From Clostridium estertheticum (GTDB lineage Bacteria; Bacillota; Clostridia; Clostridiales; Clostridiaceae), in contig NZ_JAAMNH020000001.1 in the NCBI RefSeq assembly GCF_011065935.2, forward strand, positions 641,001 through 705,000: a stretch of 64,000 bases of DNA, given 5' to 3'. Both the position numbers and the translations under genes were made by a program. Of this stretch, positions 44,958 through 54,249 are shown piece after piece. The notes beneath the pieces are model-generated. The model had not been told where the DNA came from and made no database searches. It saw only the letters and a program-made list of their open reading frames with translations. Within the stretch, counting starts at the first letter, position 1, and the number at the start of each line of letters is the position of its first letter.

Positions 44958-44980
44958 TTTATTTGTCAAAATGGTAATCT
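44952..44980 (+). promoter_or_regulatory. Predicted adenine deaminase promoter with overlapping inverted repeat
   Basis: TTGACT, 17-base spacer, TAATCT. The -35 begins an inverted repeat TTGAC-N8-GTCAA (44952-44969), placed as expected for an operator. Confidence 0.6.
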
Positions 44981-45168
44981 GAACAAATAAAGCACATATT
45001 ATAAATATCTTATAGCAGGCTTCGTAATGCTGGTCCTAATACATCCTTTTCTCAAAATGTTGGTCTATTCAATGCATTCAAAAACAATTGCACAAAAACA
45101 TATATCAAAGGAAAACTTAACACAGGGAAAATACATCAATATAATTTAAAACAAGGGGATGTATTATT

Positions 45169-46893
45169 ATGAATTCAAGCAGGACTAAAAACTTAATTCA
45201 GGTAGCTACAAGCAGAAAAAAAGCAGACCTAGTTATTGAAAATTGTAATGTTATAAATGTTTTTTCACAAGAAATTATATATGGTAAATTAGCCATTAGC
45301 GATGGTGTATTTATTGGTATAGGTGATTATGAAGGAATAGAGACCATCGATGGTGAGGGGAAATATATAGTACCAGGATTAATTGATTCTCATGTTCATA
45401 TAGAGTCATCTATGGGTTCGCCATACCAATTTGCAAGGGCGGTATTACCAAGGGGAACCACCACAGTTATCTCTGATTGTCACGAAATAGCTAATGTTAA
45501 AGGACTTGAGGGTATTAAATATATGATTGAATCCAGTAAGAACTTACCCCTTGACGTATATATTATGCTACCATCTTGCGTTCCTGCCACTATATATGAA
45601 ACCTCAGGCGCAATACTAGAAGCAGAGGATTTAGAGGGATTTATGCAACATGAAAGAGTTTTGGGCCTTGGAGAGCTTATGAATTATCAAGGAGTTGTTT
45701 TTACAGATGAAGGCATCCTTAAGAAGCTTGAGCTTACTGATAAATATAATAAAATAGTAGATGGCCACGGCCCTATTATCAAAGAAAAAGAATTAAATGC
45801 CTATTCACTAGCTGGTGTTAAAACAGATCACGAATGTATGAACCATAAAGAGGTAATGGATAGACTTAGGAATGGTATTTATGTTGCAGTAAGAGAGGGC
45901 TCCGCTGCGAAGAATTTACTAGATTTAGTTGGTGCTGTAAATCCTAGCAACGAGCGTAGATTTACATTTTGTACAGATGACAGGCATCCTAAGGATATAC
46001 TAAAGGAAGGTCATATAGACAATAATATTAGACTTGCCATAAAAGGTGGCGTAAATCCTATTACTGCAATTAGAATGGCAACATTAAATTCAGCAGAATG
46101 CTACGGCCTTAAAAACCTTGGAGCAATTGCTCCCGGTTATATAGCGGATTTTATAATAGTTGATAATTTAACAGATTTCAATGTGCTAAAAACCTTTAAA
46201 AAGGGCAAACAAATATTGCCGGATTGGTATACACACATAAAGGAAGATAGTGAACTGTTAGAAATGGTTTCTAATAGCGTTAGTATAAGAGACTTTACGC
46301 AGGAGGATTTAAAAATAAAATTATCATCTGAAACTGCAAAAGTCATTAAAATTATGGATCACAGTCTTTTTACGGAAAATGTAAATAGAGAGGTCAAAGT
46401 AGATGAAAACGGATATTATGTATATAATGAAGCAACTGATATTTTGCCTATTTATGTATTTGAAAGACATAATGGCACCGGTAATATTGGAAAAGGGTTA
46501 ATTGAGGGATATGGTCTTAAGAATGGAGCTATTGCATCCACTATAGCACATGATTCACATAACTTAATTGTTATAGGTAGTAGCCCCTTGAATGTTAAAA
46601 TAGCGGTGGAAAAAATAATTGAAATTGGTGGAGGTCTTGTAGTTGTAGTAGATGGTAAGGTAAAGGGGAGTTTACCACTTGATATTGCAGGTATTATGTC
46701 AAGTTCAGATTTAGAAACTGTATCAAAAGGTCATGGAAAGCTTAATAAAATTGCTATGGAAGAATTGAAAATCAATGAAAATGTCAACGCATTTATGACT
46801 CTAGCTTTTATGGCATTACCAGTTATCCCTAAGCTGAAAATCACTGATAGAGGGTTGTTTGATGTGATAAAATTTCAGCATACCAGCCTATAA
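45169..46893 (+). CDS. ade: Adenine deaminase (amidohydrolase type)
   Basis: 574 aa, typical of bacterial AdeC. Metal site residues appear in GLIDSHVHIESS, SDCHEIANV, DGHGP and CTDDRHP; the C-terminal domain has ASTIAHDSHNLIVIG. It deaminates adenine to hypoxanthine with a binuclear metal centre. First gene after the conserved control region; the leader is about 190 bases. AAGGGGAT precedes ATG. Confidence 0.95.
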   Translation: MNSSRTKNLIQVATSRKKADLVIENCNVINVFSQEIIYGKLAISDGVFIGIGDYEGIETIDGEGKYIVPGLIDSHVHIESSMGSPYQFARAVLPRGTTTVISDCHEIANVKGLEGIKYMIESSKNLPLDVYIMLPSCVPATIYETSGAILEAEDLEGFMQHERVLGLGELMNYQGVVFTDEGILKKLELTDKYNKIVDGHGPIIKEKELNAYSLAGVKTDHECMNHKEVMDRLRNGIYVAVREGSAAKNLLDLVGAVNPSNERRFTFCTDDRHPKDILKEGHIDNNIRLAIKGGVNPITAIRMATLNSAECYGLKNLGAIAPGYIADFIIVDNLTDFNVLKTFKKGKQILPDWYTHIKEDSELLEMVSNSVSIRDFTQEDLKIKLSSETAKVIKIMDHSLFTENVNREVKVDENGYYVYNEATDILPIYVFERHNGTGNIGKGLIEGYGLKNGAIASTIAHDSHNLIVIGSSPLNVKIAVEKIIEIGGGLVVVVDGKVKGSLPLDIAGIMSSSDLETVSKGHGKLNKIAMEELKINENVNAFMTLAFMALPVIPKLKITDRGLFDVIKFQHTSL

Positions 46894-46913
46894 AAATATT
46901 TTTAAAAATACAA

Positions 46914-46942
46914 TTGACATACTAATTATGAGGTGAGATACT
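46914..46942 (+). promoter_or_regulatory. Predicted promoter before the 46996 amidohydrolase
   Basis: TTGACA, 17-base spacer, GATACT. Confidence 0.45.
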
Positions 46943-46995
46943 GATTTTAAAAGAGTATATTAAATATTATCTAATAATTAGTTTAGGAGAAAATT

Positions 46996-48354
46996 ATGAA
47001 AAATTCTATACTTGTAAAAAATATTAAATACCTTGTTACCTGTGATGATGATGACAATGTATTTGAAAATATAAATATGTACATTGAAAATGGTGAAATT
47101 AAATATATTGGTAAGGAATTTAAATTAGCCGAGGAGACTATAGATGCAACAAACATGGTAGTGTATCCAGGGCTTATTAATACTCATCATCATCTTTATC
47201 AGATTTTTAGCAGAAATATTCCGCAGGTTCAAAATATGGAATTATTTCCATGGTTAAAATATTTGTATGAGATTTGGAAAAATATGAACAGTGATGTTAT
47301 TATGTACAGCTCGCTTTGCGGAATGGGAGAACTTTTAAAAACAGGTTGTACAACTTGTTTTGATCACCACTACGTATTCCCAGAGAATCAAAACAATCTC
47401 ATTGAAACCCAGTTTGAGGCCGCAAAAAAACTTGGTATAAGAATGTATGCATCAAGAGGAAGTATGTCTCTAAGTATTAAGGATGGAGGCCTACCACCAG
47501 ATACTGTGGTTCAGACGGTTGATGATATTTTAAAAGACAGTGAGCGCTTGGTGAAGAAATTTCATGACAAAAGTCGTTTTTCTATGAGTAGAGTAGCCCT
47601 TGCTCCTTGCTCACCATTTAGTGTTTCGCGAGATTTAATGCGTGAATCAGCAAAACTTGCAAGAGAACTTGGGGTTAGACTCCATACACATCTTGCGGAA
47701 ACAATGGATGAGGAAAAATTCACTTTAGAAAAATTTAATATGAGGCCACTACAGTATATGGAAAGTTTGGGTTGGTTAGGTTCTGATGTGTGGTTTGCAC
47801 ACGGTATTCACTTTACAGAGGATGAGCTAAAATTGCTTGCAAGCACTGGGACAGGGATTGCACATTGTCCTATATCTAACATGAAATTGTCATCTGGTAT
47901 TGCAAAGATTTCACAAATGTTAAAGCACAATGTACCCGTTGGGCTTGGGGTTGACGGAAGTGCAAGTAACGATGGCTCAAATATGCTAGAAGAGATGAGA
48001 GTTGCATTTTTGCTCCACAGATTAAACTCAGGTAAAAATGCCCCTACAGCATATGATATATTGAAAATAGCCACAAAGGGTGGAGCAAAAGTTTTGGGAC
48101 GTGATGATATTGGAAAATTATCTGTTGGAATGGCAGGAGATTTATTTATGATAAATATTAATAGGCTAGAACTTGTAGGTGCGGATCTAGATCCTAGATC
48201 ATTACTAAGTACTGTTGGATACAAAGGTACTGTAGATTATACCATTGTAAATGGTAAAGTTGTAGTAAAAAATGGTATACTTGTAAATATTGATGAAGAT
48301 AAACTCTATTATGAAAGTGATGCTGTGGCAAAAAAATTTATAAGAGGAATCTAA
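46996..48354 (+). CDS. Amidohydrolase, 8-oxoguanine deaminase-like
   Basis: 452 aa of the AtzB/TrzN/SsnA subgroup. Metal and catalytic residues: PGLINTHHHLYQ, HTHLAE, FAHGIHFT and GLGVDGSASNDGSNM. The ALAPCSPFSVS block is typical of enzymes acting on 8-oxoguanine or isocytosine, and the locus context supports a purine base. Product would be uric acid (from 8-oxoguanine) or xanthine if guanine is the substrate. It leads an operon with regulator 2 and xdh genes. Confidence 0.82.
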   Translation: MKNSILVKNIKYLVTCDDDDNVFENINMYIENGEIKYIGKEFKLAEETIDATNMVVYPGLINTHHHLYQIFSRNIPQVQNMELFPWLKYLYEIWKNMNSDVIMYSSLCGMGELLKTGCTTCFDHHYVFPENQNNLIETQFEAAKKLGIRMYASRGSMSLSIKDGGLPPDTVVQTVDDILKDSERLVKKFHDKSRFSMSRVALAPCSPFSVSRDLMRESAKLARELGVRLHTHLAETMDEEKFTLEKFNMRPLQYMESLGWLGSDVWFAHGIHFTEDELKLLASTGTGIAHCPISNMKLSSGIAKISQMLKHNVPVGLGVDGSASNDGSNMLEEMRVAFLLHRLNSGKNAPTAYDILKIATKGGAKVLGRDDIGKLSVGMAGDLFMININRLELVGADLDPRSLLSTVGYKGTVDYTIVNGKVVVKNGILVNIDEDKLYYESDAVAKKFIRGI

Positions 48355-48373
48355 ATATAGAAAGGGATACATT

Positions 48374-49000
48374 ATGAAAGAGGATATGAATTTAGACTTT
48401 TTAAAAAGGTTAGCAAAGGGCATTGTACAACACTTTGGAAATGATTGTGAAGTAGTTATACATGATTTAAAAGCGGAAAATTTACAAAATACAATTATTG
48501 GCATAGAAAATGGTCGTGTCACTAATAGGAAAATTGGTGATGGAGCATCTCATATTGTAATAGAAGCATTAAATAATGCAAAACATGATTCAAAAGATTC
48601 ACTAGGCTATTTAACAAAAACTCATGATGGACGTACTTTAAAATCTAGTAGTATTTATATAAGAGATGAGAATAATGAACCCACAGGAATTTTTTGTATA
48701 AATTATGATATTACACAATTAACTATAGCTGAAAATTCTATAAAATCCTTGTTGAATCATCAAGAGGAAAGTACTGAGGTAGAAAAAATTCCTCGAAATG
48801 TAAATGACTTATTGGATGATCTTATAGATCAATCAGTGAAGGTGATAGGCAAACCTCTTGCACTTATGAATAAAGAAGATAAAATAAAGGCTATACAGTT
48901 TTTGAATGAAGCTGGAGCTTTTCTTATAACAAAATCAGGAGATAAAATTTCAGAATATTTCGGTATCTCTAAATTTAGTATATATAACTATATAAAATAA
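48374..49000 (+). CDS. YheO-like (PAS + HTH) transcriptional regulator 2
   Basis: 208 aa, paralogue of the 44807 regulator with the same domain order: YheO PAS (LDFLKRLAKGIVQHFGNDCEVVIHDL) and HTH_22 (IKAIQFLNEAGAFLITKSGDKISEYFGISKFSIYNYIK). It lies 19 bases after the amidohydrolase and 37 bases before the xanthine dehydrogenase Mo subunit, so it is in their operon and may autoregulate. Confidence 0.88.
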   Translation: MKEDMNLDFLKRLAKGIVQHFGNDCEVVIHDLKAENLQNTIIGIENGRVTNRKIGDGASHIVIEALNNAKHDSKDSLGYLTKTHDGRTLKSSSIYIRDENNEPTGIFCINYDITQLTIAENSIKSLLNHQEESTEVEKIPRNVNDLLDDLIDQSVKVIGKPLALMNKEDKIKAIQFLNEAGAFLITKSGDKISEYFGISKFSIYNYIK

Positions 49001-49037
49001 AAGCTCATATTTTGATAATTATATAAGGAGGGACAAA

Positions 49038-51317
49038 ATGAGTATTGGAAAAAGTGTTAATAGGGTTGATGCTTTTGATAAAGTAACTGGGCGTGCACAA
49101 TTTACAGATGATTTTAAATTAAATAATGCTCTTGTTGCTAAAATTCTTCATAGTACTATTGCCAGCGGCATTGTTAAAGCCATTGATATTTCAGAGGCCA
49201 TGAAACTAAAGGGAGTTGTGAAAATTGTAACCTGCTTTGACGTTCCTGACATCCAATATCCAACAGCGGGGCATCCATATTCACTAGACCCTGCTCATAT
49301 GGATATTGCAGACAGGAAATTACTAAATAAAATAGTTAGATATTATGGTGACGACATAGCAGCTGTAGTGGCTACAGATAGCGTAACCGCCACAAGAGCA
49401 ATTAATCTTATAAAAGTTGAATATGAGGAATATGAGCCAATAATTTCTATTGAATCTGCTTTAAAAGAAGGAGCAAAAAGAATTCATGAGGAGTATCCAG
49501 GCAATATTCTTGCACACACAAGCTATGAAATCGGCAATTATGAAAGTGCTATAAAAGAAGAAGGACTTATTGTTTTTGAAGGAGAGTATGAACTTTCCCC
49601 TGTTAAACATTGTCATCTTGAAAATCCAATATCCTATGCTTATGCTGAGGGGAAAAGATTGGTTGTGGTGTCATCAACTCAGATTCCTCATATTGCACGC
49701 CGTGTAATTGGGCAAGCTCTTGGTATTGATTGGGGTAAAATTAGAGTTATTAAACCATATATAGGTGGAGGATTTGGGAATAAACAAGAGGTTCTTTATG
49801 AGCCACTTAATGCATTTTTGTGTCAGGCTATTGGCGGCAGATGTGTTAAACTCGATATTTCAAGAGAAGAAGATTTTGTTAATACTCGTCTACGTACTGC
49901 TATGAAAATTAAAATTAAAAGCTATGTAAGAGCTAATGGACGTTTTGTTGCGAGAAAGTTAGAAATGTATGGTAACAAAGGGGCTTATGCATCCCATGGA
50001 CATAGTGTGACAAATAAAGCAGGGCATGCATTTAAACAAATATATCAAGATGAAGTTGCAACTAAAGGTGATATGTACTCAGTGTATACAAATATGCCAG
50101 CATCTGGTGCTATGCGTGGTTATGGTATACCACAAATAACCTTTGCTCTTGAATCTCATGTTGATGATGTAGCAACAAAACTGGGTGTCGACAAGATTGA
50201 AATGAGAAAACTTAACGCTATGAAGCTAGGGTTTGTTGATAATCAGGTTAAATGTAATAGTAATGGTCTTGTGGAATGTATTGAAAAAGGTAGAAAGTAC
50301 ATTGATTGGGATAATAAACTTATAGAATATCAAAATCAAACAGGGCCAGTAAGGCGCGGTGTTGGTATGGGAATATTTAGTTATGCAGTAGGGGTTTTCC
50401 CAATATCACTAGAAACAGCAGCTTGTAGGATTATACTTAATCAAGATGGATCTGTGCAAGTTCAAATGGGAGCCACAGAGATAGGTCAAGGAGCTGACAC
50501 CATATTTGCACAAATGGTATCAGAAGTGCTAGACATTCCTATTGATAATGTTCACACCGTATCAACTCAAGATACTGATATTACACCTTTTGATACAGCA
50601 GCTTATGCATCTAGGCAATCTTATGTATCAGGTATGGCTGCTAAAAAGGCCGCTATGGAACTAAAAGTAAAAATTTTAGAGCATGCAAATTTTATGCTAA
50701 GACTTCCTATAGGAAATCTTGACCTTAAAGATAATAATATTGTAAATAGTGAAAACGGTGAAATTTTAGCTTCACTTAATGAAGTTTCTATGCATGCACT
50801 TTATAATACAGAAAAATCCGTTCACATTACATCAGAGGTAACAAACCAATGCAAATCAAATACATTTGCCTTTGGAGTATGCTTTGTTGAAGTTGAAGTT
50901 GATATCCCAGTGGGCAAAATTAAAGTTATTAAAGTTATTAATGTTCATGATAGTGGTACAATTCTTAATCCTGTACTTGCTGCAGGACAGGTACATGGTG
51001 GCATGAGTATGAGCTTGGGTTATGGCTTAACTGAGCAGCTTTTATTTGATGAAAAGACAGGTAGAATGCTCAACGATAATCTACTTGACTATAAGCTTCC
51101 AACTATTATGGACACGCCACATTTGGAAGCACAGTTTGTAGAAACCTACGATGTGTCAGGGCCTTTTGGTAACAAGGCTCTAGGAGAGCCACCTGCTATT
51201 CCTGTTGCACCTGCAATTAGAAATGCGGTACTACATGCCACAGGAGTTAATTTTAATATGGCTCCACTAACTCCACAAAGACTTGTAGAAAAATTTAAGA
51301 AGGAAAATTTGATATAA
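49038..51317 (+). CDS. xdhA: Xanthine dehydrogenase molybdenum-binding subunit
   Basis: 759 aa. An N-terminal Ald_Xan_dh_C hammerhead domain (GRAQFTDDF...) leads to the molybdopterin-binding domain with IGGGFGNKQE, SGAMRGYGIPQ, GATEIGQGADT and the catalytic Glu motif LGEPPAIP. It hydroxylates hypoxanthine or xanthine, or runs in reverse on urate in anaerobes. It forms a heterotrimer with the next two gene products. AAGGAGG precedes ATG. Confidence 0.93.
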   Translation: MSIGKSVNRVDAFDKVTGRAQFTDDFKLNNALVAKILHSTIASGIVKAIDISEAMKLKGVVKIVTCFDVPDIQYPTAGHPYSLDPAHMDIADRKLLNKIVRYYGDDIAAVVATDSVTATRAINLIKVEYEEYEPIISIESALKEGAKRIHEEYPGNILAHTSYEIGNYESAIKEEGLIVFEGEYELSPVKHCHLENPISYAYAEGKRLVVVSSTQIPHIARRVIGQALGIDWGKIRVIKPYIGGGFGNKQEVLYEPLNAFLCQAIGGRCVKLDISREEDFVNTRLRTAMKIKIKSYVRANGRFVARKLEMYGNKGAYASHGHSVTNKAGHAFKQIYQDEVATKGDMYSVYTNMPASGAMRGYGIPQITFALESHVDDVATKLGVDKIEMRKLNAMKLGFVDNQVKCNSNGLVECIEKGRKYIDWDNKLIEYQNQTGPVRRGVGMGIFSYAVGVFPISLETAACRIILNQDGSVQVQMGATEIGQGADTIFAQMVSEVLDIPIDNVHTVSTQDTDITPFDTAAYASRQSYVSGMAAKKAAMELKVKILEHANFMLRLPIGNLDLKDNNIVNSENGEILASLNEVSMHALYNTEKSVHITSEVTNQCKSNTFAFGVCFVEVEVDIPVGKIKVIKVINVHDSGTILNPVLAAGQVHGGMSMSLGYGLTEQLLFDEKTGRMLNDNLLDYKLPTIMDTPHLEAQFVETYDVSGPFGNKALGEPPAIPVAPAIRNAVLHATGVNFNMAPLTPQRLVEKFKKENLI

Positions 51318-51336
51318 ACATGGAGGCGAAATAACA

Positions 51337-52224
51337 ATGTATGATATAGAAAAAATATATCAAGCAACTTCAGTACAAGATGCAATAAACCATCTTGTAC
51401 TGGATCCTAAATCCATAATTATTGCAGGTGGAAGTGATGTACTTATCAGCATTCGTCATGGCAAGCTTGCGGGGTGCTCCCTTGTTAGTATTTATGGAAT
51501 AAAGGAGCTAAGAGGAATAACACTTAGTGAAGATGGTAGTATAAAAATAGGTGCCCTTACTAGTTTTTCACATATAACAAGAAATGAGATTATTCAAAAA
51601 TATATTCCAATCCTTGGAGAAGCTGTTGATGATATAGGTGGACCACAATTAAGAAACATTGGAACAATTGGAGGGAATATATCAAATGGAGTTACAAGTG
51701 CGGATAGTGCATCCACGTTATTTGCTCTAAATGCTAAACTTCAAATTGAAGGACCTACTGGCGTTCGAATTATTCCTATTTCAGAGTACTATGTAGGACC
51801 AGGAAAAGTTAGTTTGAAAAATGGAGAATTGCTTACAGCCATCTATATTTCAAAAGAAAATTACGAGAATTTTACAGGCAATTATATTAAATATGCTATG
51901 CGTAATGCAATGGACATTGCAACCCTTGGGTGCAGTGTAACTTGTAAACTTAGTGTAGAGAAAGATACTATTGAAGATGTACATCTTGCCTTTGGTGTTG
52001 CAGGTCCTATTCCTATGAGATGTCCTAAAGCCGAAGACGCTATAAAGGGAATGAAAATTTCTGATGAAATGCTTAATATTTTTGCAGAAGTCGCAAAAGG
52101 TGAAGTGAGTCCTCGTTCTTCTTGGCGTGCATCTAAAGACTTCCGTCTTCAGCTTGTATGCGAACTCAGCAAACGGGCTTTGAAAGAGTCAATAAGGAAA
52201 TCGGGAGGCGTAATCAATGGCTAA
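51337..52224 (+). CDS. xdhB: Xanthine dehydrogenase FAD-binding subunit
   Basis: 295 aa. The FAD domain carries IIAGGSDVLISIRHGK and the second flavin motif RNIGTIGGNISNGVTSADS; the C-terminal CO dehydrogenase flavoprotein domain follows. It moves electrons from the 2Fe-2S subunit to NAD+ or another acceptor. It overlaps the next gene by 8 bases. Confidence 0.93.
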   Translation: MYDIEKIYQATSVQDAINHLVLDPKSIIIAGGSDVLISIRHGKLAGCSLVSIYGIKELRGITLSEDGSIKIGALTSFSHITRNEIIQKYIPILGEAVDDIGGPQLRNIGTIGGNISNGVTSADSASTLFALNAKLQIEGPTGVRIIPISEYYVGPGKVSLKNGELLTAIYISKENYENFTGNYIKYAMRNAMDIATLGCSVTCKLSVEKDTIEDVHLAFGVAGPIPMRCPKAEDAIKGMKISDEMLNIFAEVAKGEVSPRSSWRASKDFRLQLVCELSKRALKESIRKSGGVING

Positions 52225-52705
52225 TGGAATTTTAAACTGCATAGTAAATGGTGAAGCTAAACAAATTATGATAGATGATAGAGAGTCACTCACAGATGTT
52301 TTGAGAAATCAGCTAGGCCTTACAAGTGTTAAAAAAGGTTGTGAGGTTGGAGAATGTGGAGCTTGTACAGTTCTTATTGATGGTGAAGCTTTTGATTCTT
52401 GTATTTACCTAGCAATTTGGGCAGAGGGTAAAGAAATCCGTACAGTTGAGGGTTTAATGGATGCTGAGGGGAATATATCAGATATTCAAGAAGCATTTAT
52501 TGATGAAGGAGCTGTTCAATGTGGTTTTTGTACCTGTGGATTTGTTATGTCAGCTGTTCCTATTATTGAAGATAAAAAAGAGTATACCACAGATGAAATT
52601 AAAAAAGATCTTTCCGGTAATCTTTGCCGTTGTACCGGTTATGAAAATATATTAAATGCTGTAGAAAAAACTAAAAAACATCATTGTAAAGATTGTAAAC
52701 ATTAG
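52217..52705 (+). CDS. xdhC: Xanthine dehydrogenase 2Fe-2S subunit
   Basis: 162 aa. A plant-type 2Fe-2S motif (CEVGECGACTVLIDG...C) is followed by the helical 2Fe-2S domain (CGFCTCGFVMS and LSGNLCRCTGY). It passes electrons from the Mo centre to the FAD subunit. The second motif reads CGFCTCG where CGFCTPG is usual. Confidence 0.93.
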   Translation: MANGILNCIVNGEAKQIMIDDRESLTDVLRNQLGLTSVKKGCEVGECGACTVLIDGEAFDSCIYLAIWAEGKEIRTVEGLMDAEGNISDIQEAFIDEGAVQCGFCTCGFVMSAVPIIEDKKEYTTDEIKKDLSGNLCRCTGYENILNAVEKTKKHHCKDCKH

Positions 52706-52729
52706 AACTAGGATAAAATGTTTTTAATT

Positions 52730-52756
52730 ATGCCCTAGGAATAACTCCTAGGGCAT
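52730..52756 (+). terminator. Hairpin between xdhC and the NCS2 permease gene
   Basis: ATGCCCTAGGA / TCCTAGGGCAT perfect stem, ATAAC loop. No T tract follows, so it may only attenuate or protect mRNA. Confidence 0.5.
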
Positions 52757-52786
52757 ATTAAAATAAAAAAACATGGGGGGAACTAA

Positions 52787-54151
52787 ATGGAATACTTTAA
52801 GATTAAAGAAAATGGAAGTGACGTAAGAAAAGAAATTATTGGAGGAATTACTACATTTTTAACAATGGCCTATATTATTGCAGTTAATGCAAATATATTA
52901 GGGGACCCAGCTGTAGGAATGCCTGCGGCTGCTGTAGTAACAGTAACTTGTTTAACGGCAGGACTTACTACAATCTTTATGGGATTATATGCCAATCTAC
53001 CTTTTGCACTAGCATCTGGAATGGGACTCAATGCATACTTTGCTTATACTGTAGTAATAGGAATGAAAGTTCCATGGCAAGTAGCACTAGCAGCTGTGTT
53101 TGTAGAAGGAGTTATTTTTATTATATTATCATTAACTAGTGTTAGAGAAGCAGTAGTTAACGCTATACCTACAACTTTAAAATTAGCGGTTACAGCAGGT
53201 ATTGGACTTTTCATAGCATTTATTGGTTTTGTAGATTCTGGTATTGTAGTTACTAGTAAAGCAACGAAGGTAGCTATGGGTAACTTTACACAGCCTACAG
53301 TATTAATAACTGTAATAGGAGTAATTATAATTGTAGTGTTATCAAAGAAAAAGGTTAGAGGAGCTATATTATGGGGAATAGTTGCAAGCACCCTATTGGC
53401 TTGGTTACTTACGATAGTATCACCGGAAGCAGCAGCAACTTATAGAATAAGCACACCAAAAGGTATATTTAAATTTGAATCAATTGCACCAATTGCAAAT
53501 AAACTAGATTTTTCATACTTAAAAGATACATCTAGGATATTAGATTTTTTAGTAATAATGTTAACCTTCTTATTTGTTGATTTTTTCGATACTGTAGGAA
53601 CTTTAGTAGGAGTTGCATCAAAGGTTGGAATGGTTGATAAAGATGGTAATGTGAAAAATTGTGGACGTGCGCTACTGGTAGACGCCGTTGGTACTACAGC
53701 AGGAGCCTTCCTTGGGACTTCAACTGTAACCACTTATGTAGAGAGTGCAGCGGGATTTGCAGAAGGCGCTAGGACTGGACTTGCTTCTGTTGTGACAGGT
53801 ACATTATTTTTGATAGCTATGTTCTTCTCACCAATATTTATTGCAATACCATCCTGTGCAACTGCACCCGCACTAATAGTTGTAGGATTTTTCATGATGG
53901 AAAGTATAGTTAAGATAGATTTCAGTGATTTTACAGAGGGCGTTCCTGCTTTCTTAACAATCTCATTAATGCCACTAACTTATAGTATAGGAGACGGGTT
54001 AACTATAGGAATTCTTTCTTATGCAGTGTTAAACCTTATAAACAATATATTTACTAGAGATGCTAGTAAAAGGAAGAAAGTTTCAGTTGTAATTTATATT
54101 TTGGCAGTATTGTTTATTCTTAAATTGTTTTTTACTGGTTGGAATAAATAA
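52787..54151 (+). CDS. NCS2 purine permease, AzgA/PbuG type
   Basis: 454 aa with 12-14 hydrophobic segments. Signatures include TTFLTMAYIIAVNANIL, ASGMGLNAYFAY and DFFDTVGTLVGVASK, with GTSTVTTYVESAAGFAEGARTG; these mark the adenine/guanine/hypoxanthine branch of the family. It imports purine bases with protons. It follows the xdh genes after a hairpin. Confidence 0.9.
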   Translation: MEYFKIKENGSDVRKEIIGGITTFLTMAYIIAVNANILGDPAVGMPAAAVVTVTCLTAGLTTIFMGLYANLPFALASGMGLNAYFAYTVVIGMKVPWQVALAAVFVEGVIFIILSLTSVREAVVNAIPTTLKLAVTAGIGLFIAFIGFVDSGIVVTSKATKVAMGNFTQPTVLITVIGVIIIVVLSKKKVRGAILWGIVASTLLAWLLTIVSPEAAATYRISTPKGIFKFESIAPIANKLDFSYLKDTSRILDFLVIMLTFLFVDFFDTVGTLVGVASKVGMVDKDGNVKNCGRALLVDAVGTTAGAFLGTSTVTTYVESAAGFAEGARTGLASVVTGTLFLIAMFFSPIFIAIPSCATAPALIVVGFFMMESIVKIDFSDFTEGVPAFLTISLMPLTYSIGDGLTIGILSYAVLNLINNIFTRDASKRKKVSVVIYILAVLFILKLFFTGWNK

Positions 54152-54183
54152 TAAAGATATTACAAATTAATTTAGCAGAAATA

Positions 54184-54223
54184 AAAAAACAATTCGCTTT
54201 ATCAATAAAGCGGATTGTTTTTT
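54184..54223. terminator. Bidirectional terminator between convergent permease genes
   Basis: AAAAAACAATTCGCTTTA pairs with the facing arm (one G-U) around a TCAA loop, with T and A runs outside. Confidence 0.85.
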
Positions 54224-54249
54224 ATTATATAGAAATTACTTAATTTTTT

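Larger units (their letters stand above)
44808..45168. other. Divergent control region of regulator 1 and adenine deaminase
   Basis: A 361-base spacer containing the sequence shared with the 62-kb divergent region (44874-44957), a sigma-A promoter (44952-44980) and about 190 bases of leader before ATG 45169. No purine riboswitch consensus was found in the leader. Confidence 0.5.

Noticed and set aside
45060..45076. Sigma-54-like TTGGTCT-N5-ATGCA upstream of adenine deaminase
   Set aside because: The GG/GC spacing is right but the -24 element keeps few consensus bases, and a good sigma-A promoter lies just upstream.
44808..45168. Purine (guanine/adenine) riboswitch in leaders of the purine genes
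   Set aside because: The conserved loop sequences of the purine aptamer were not found here, nor before 52787 or 62418.
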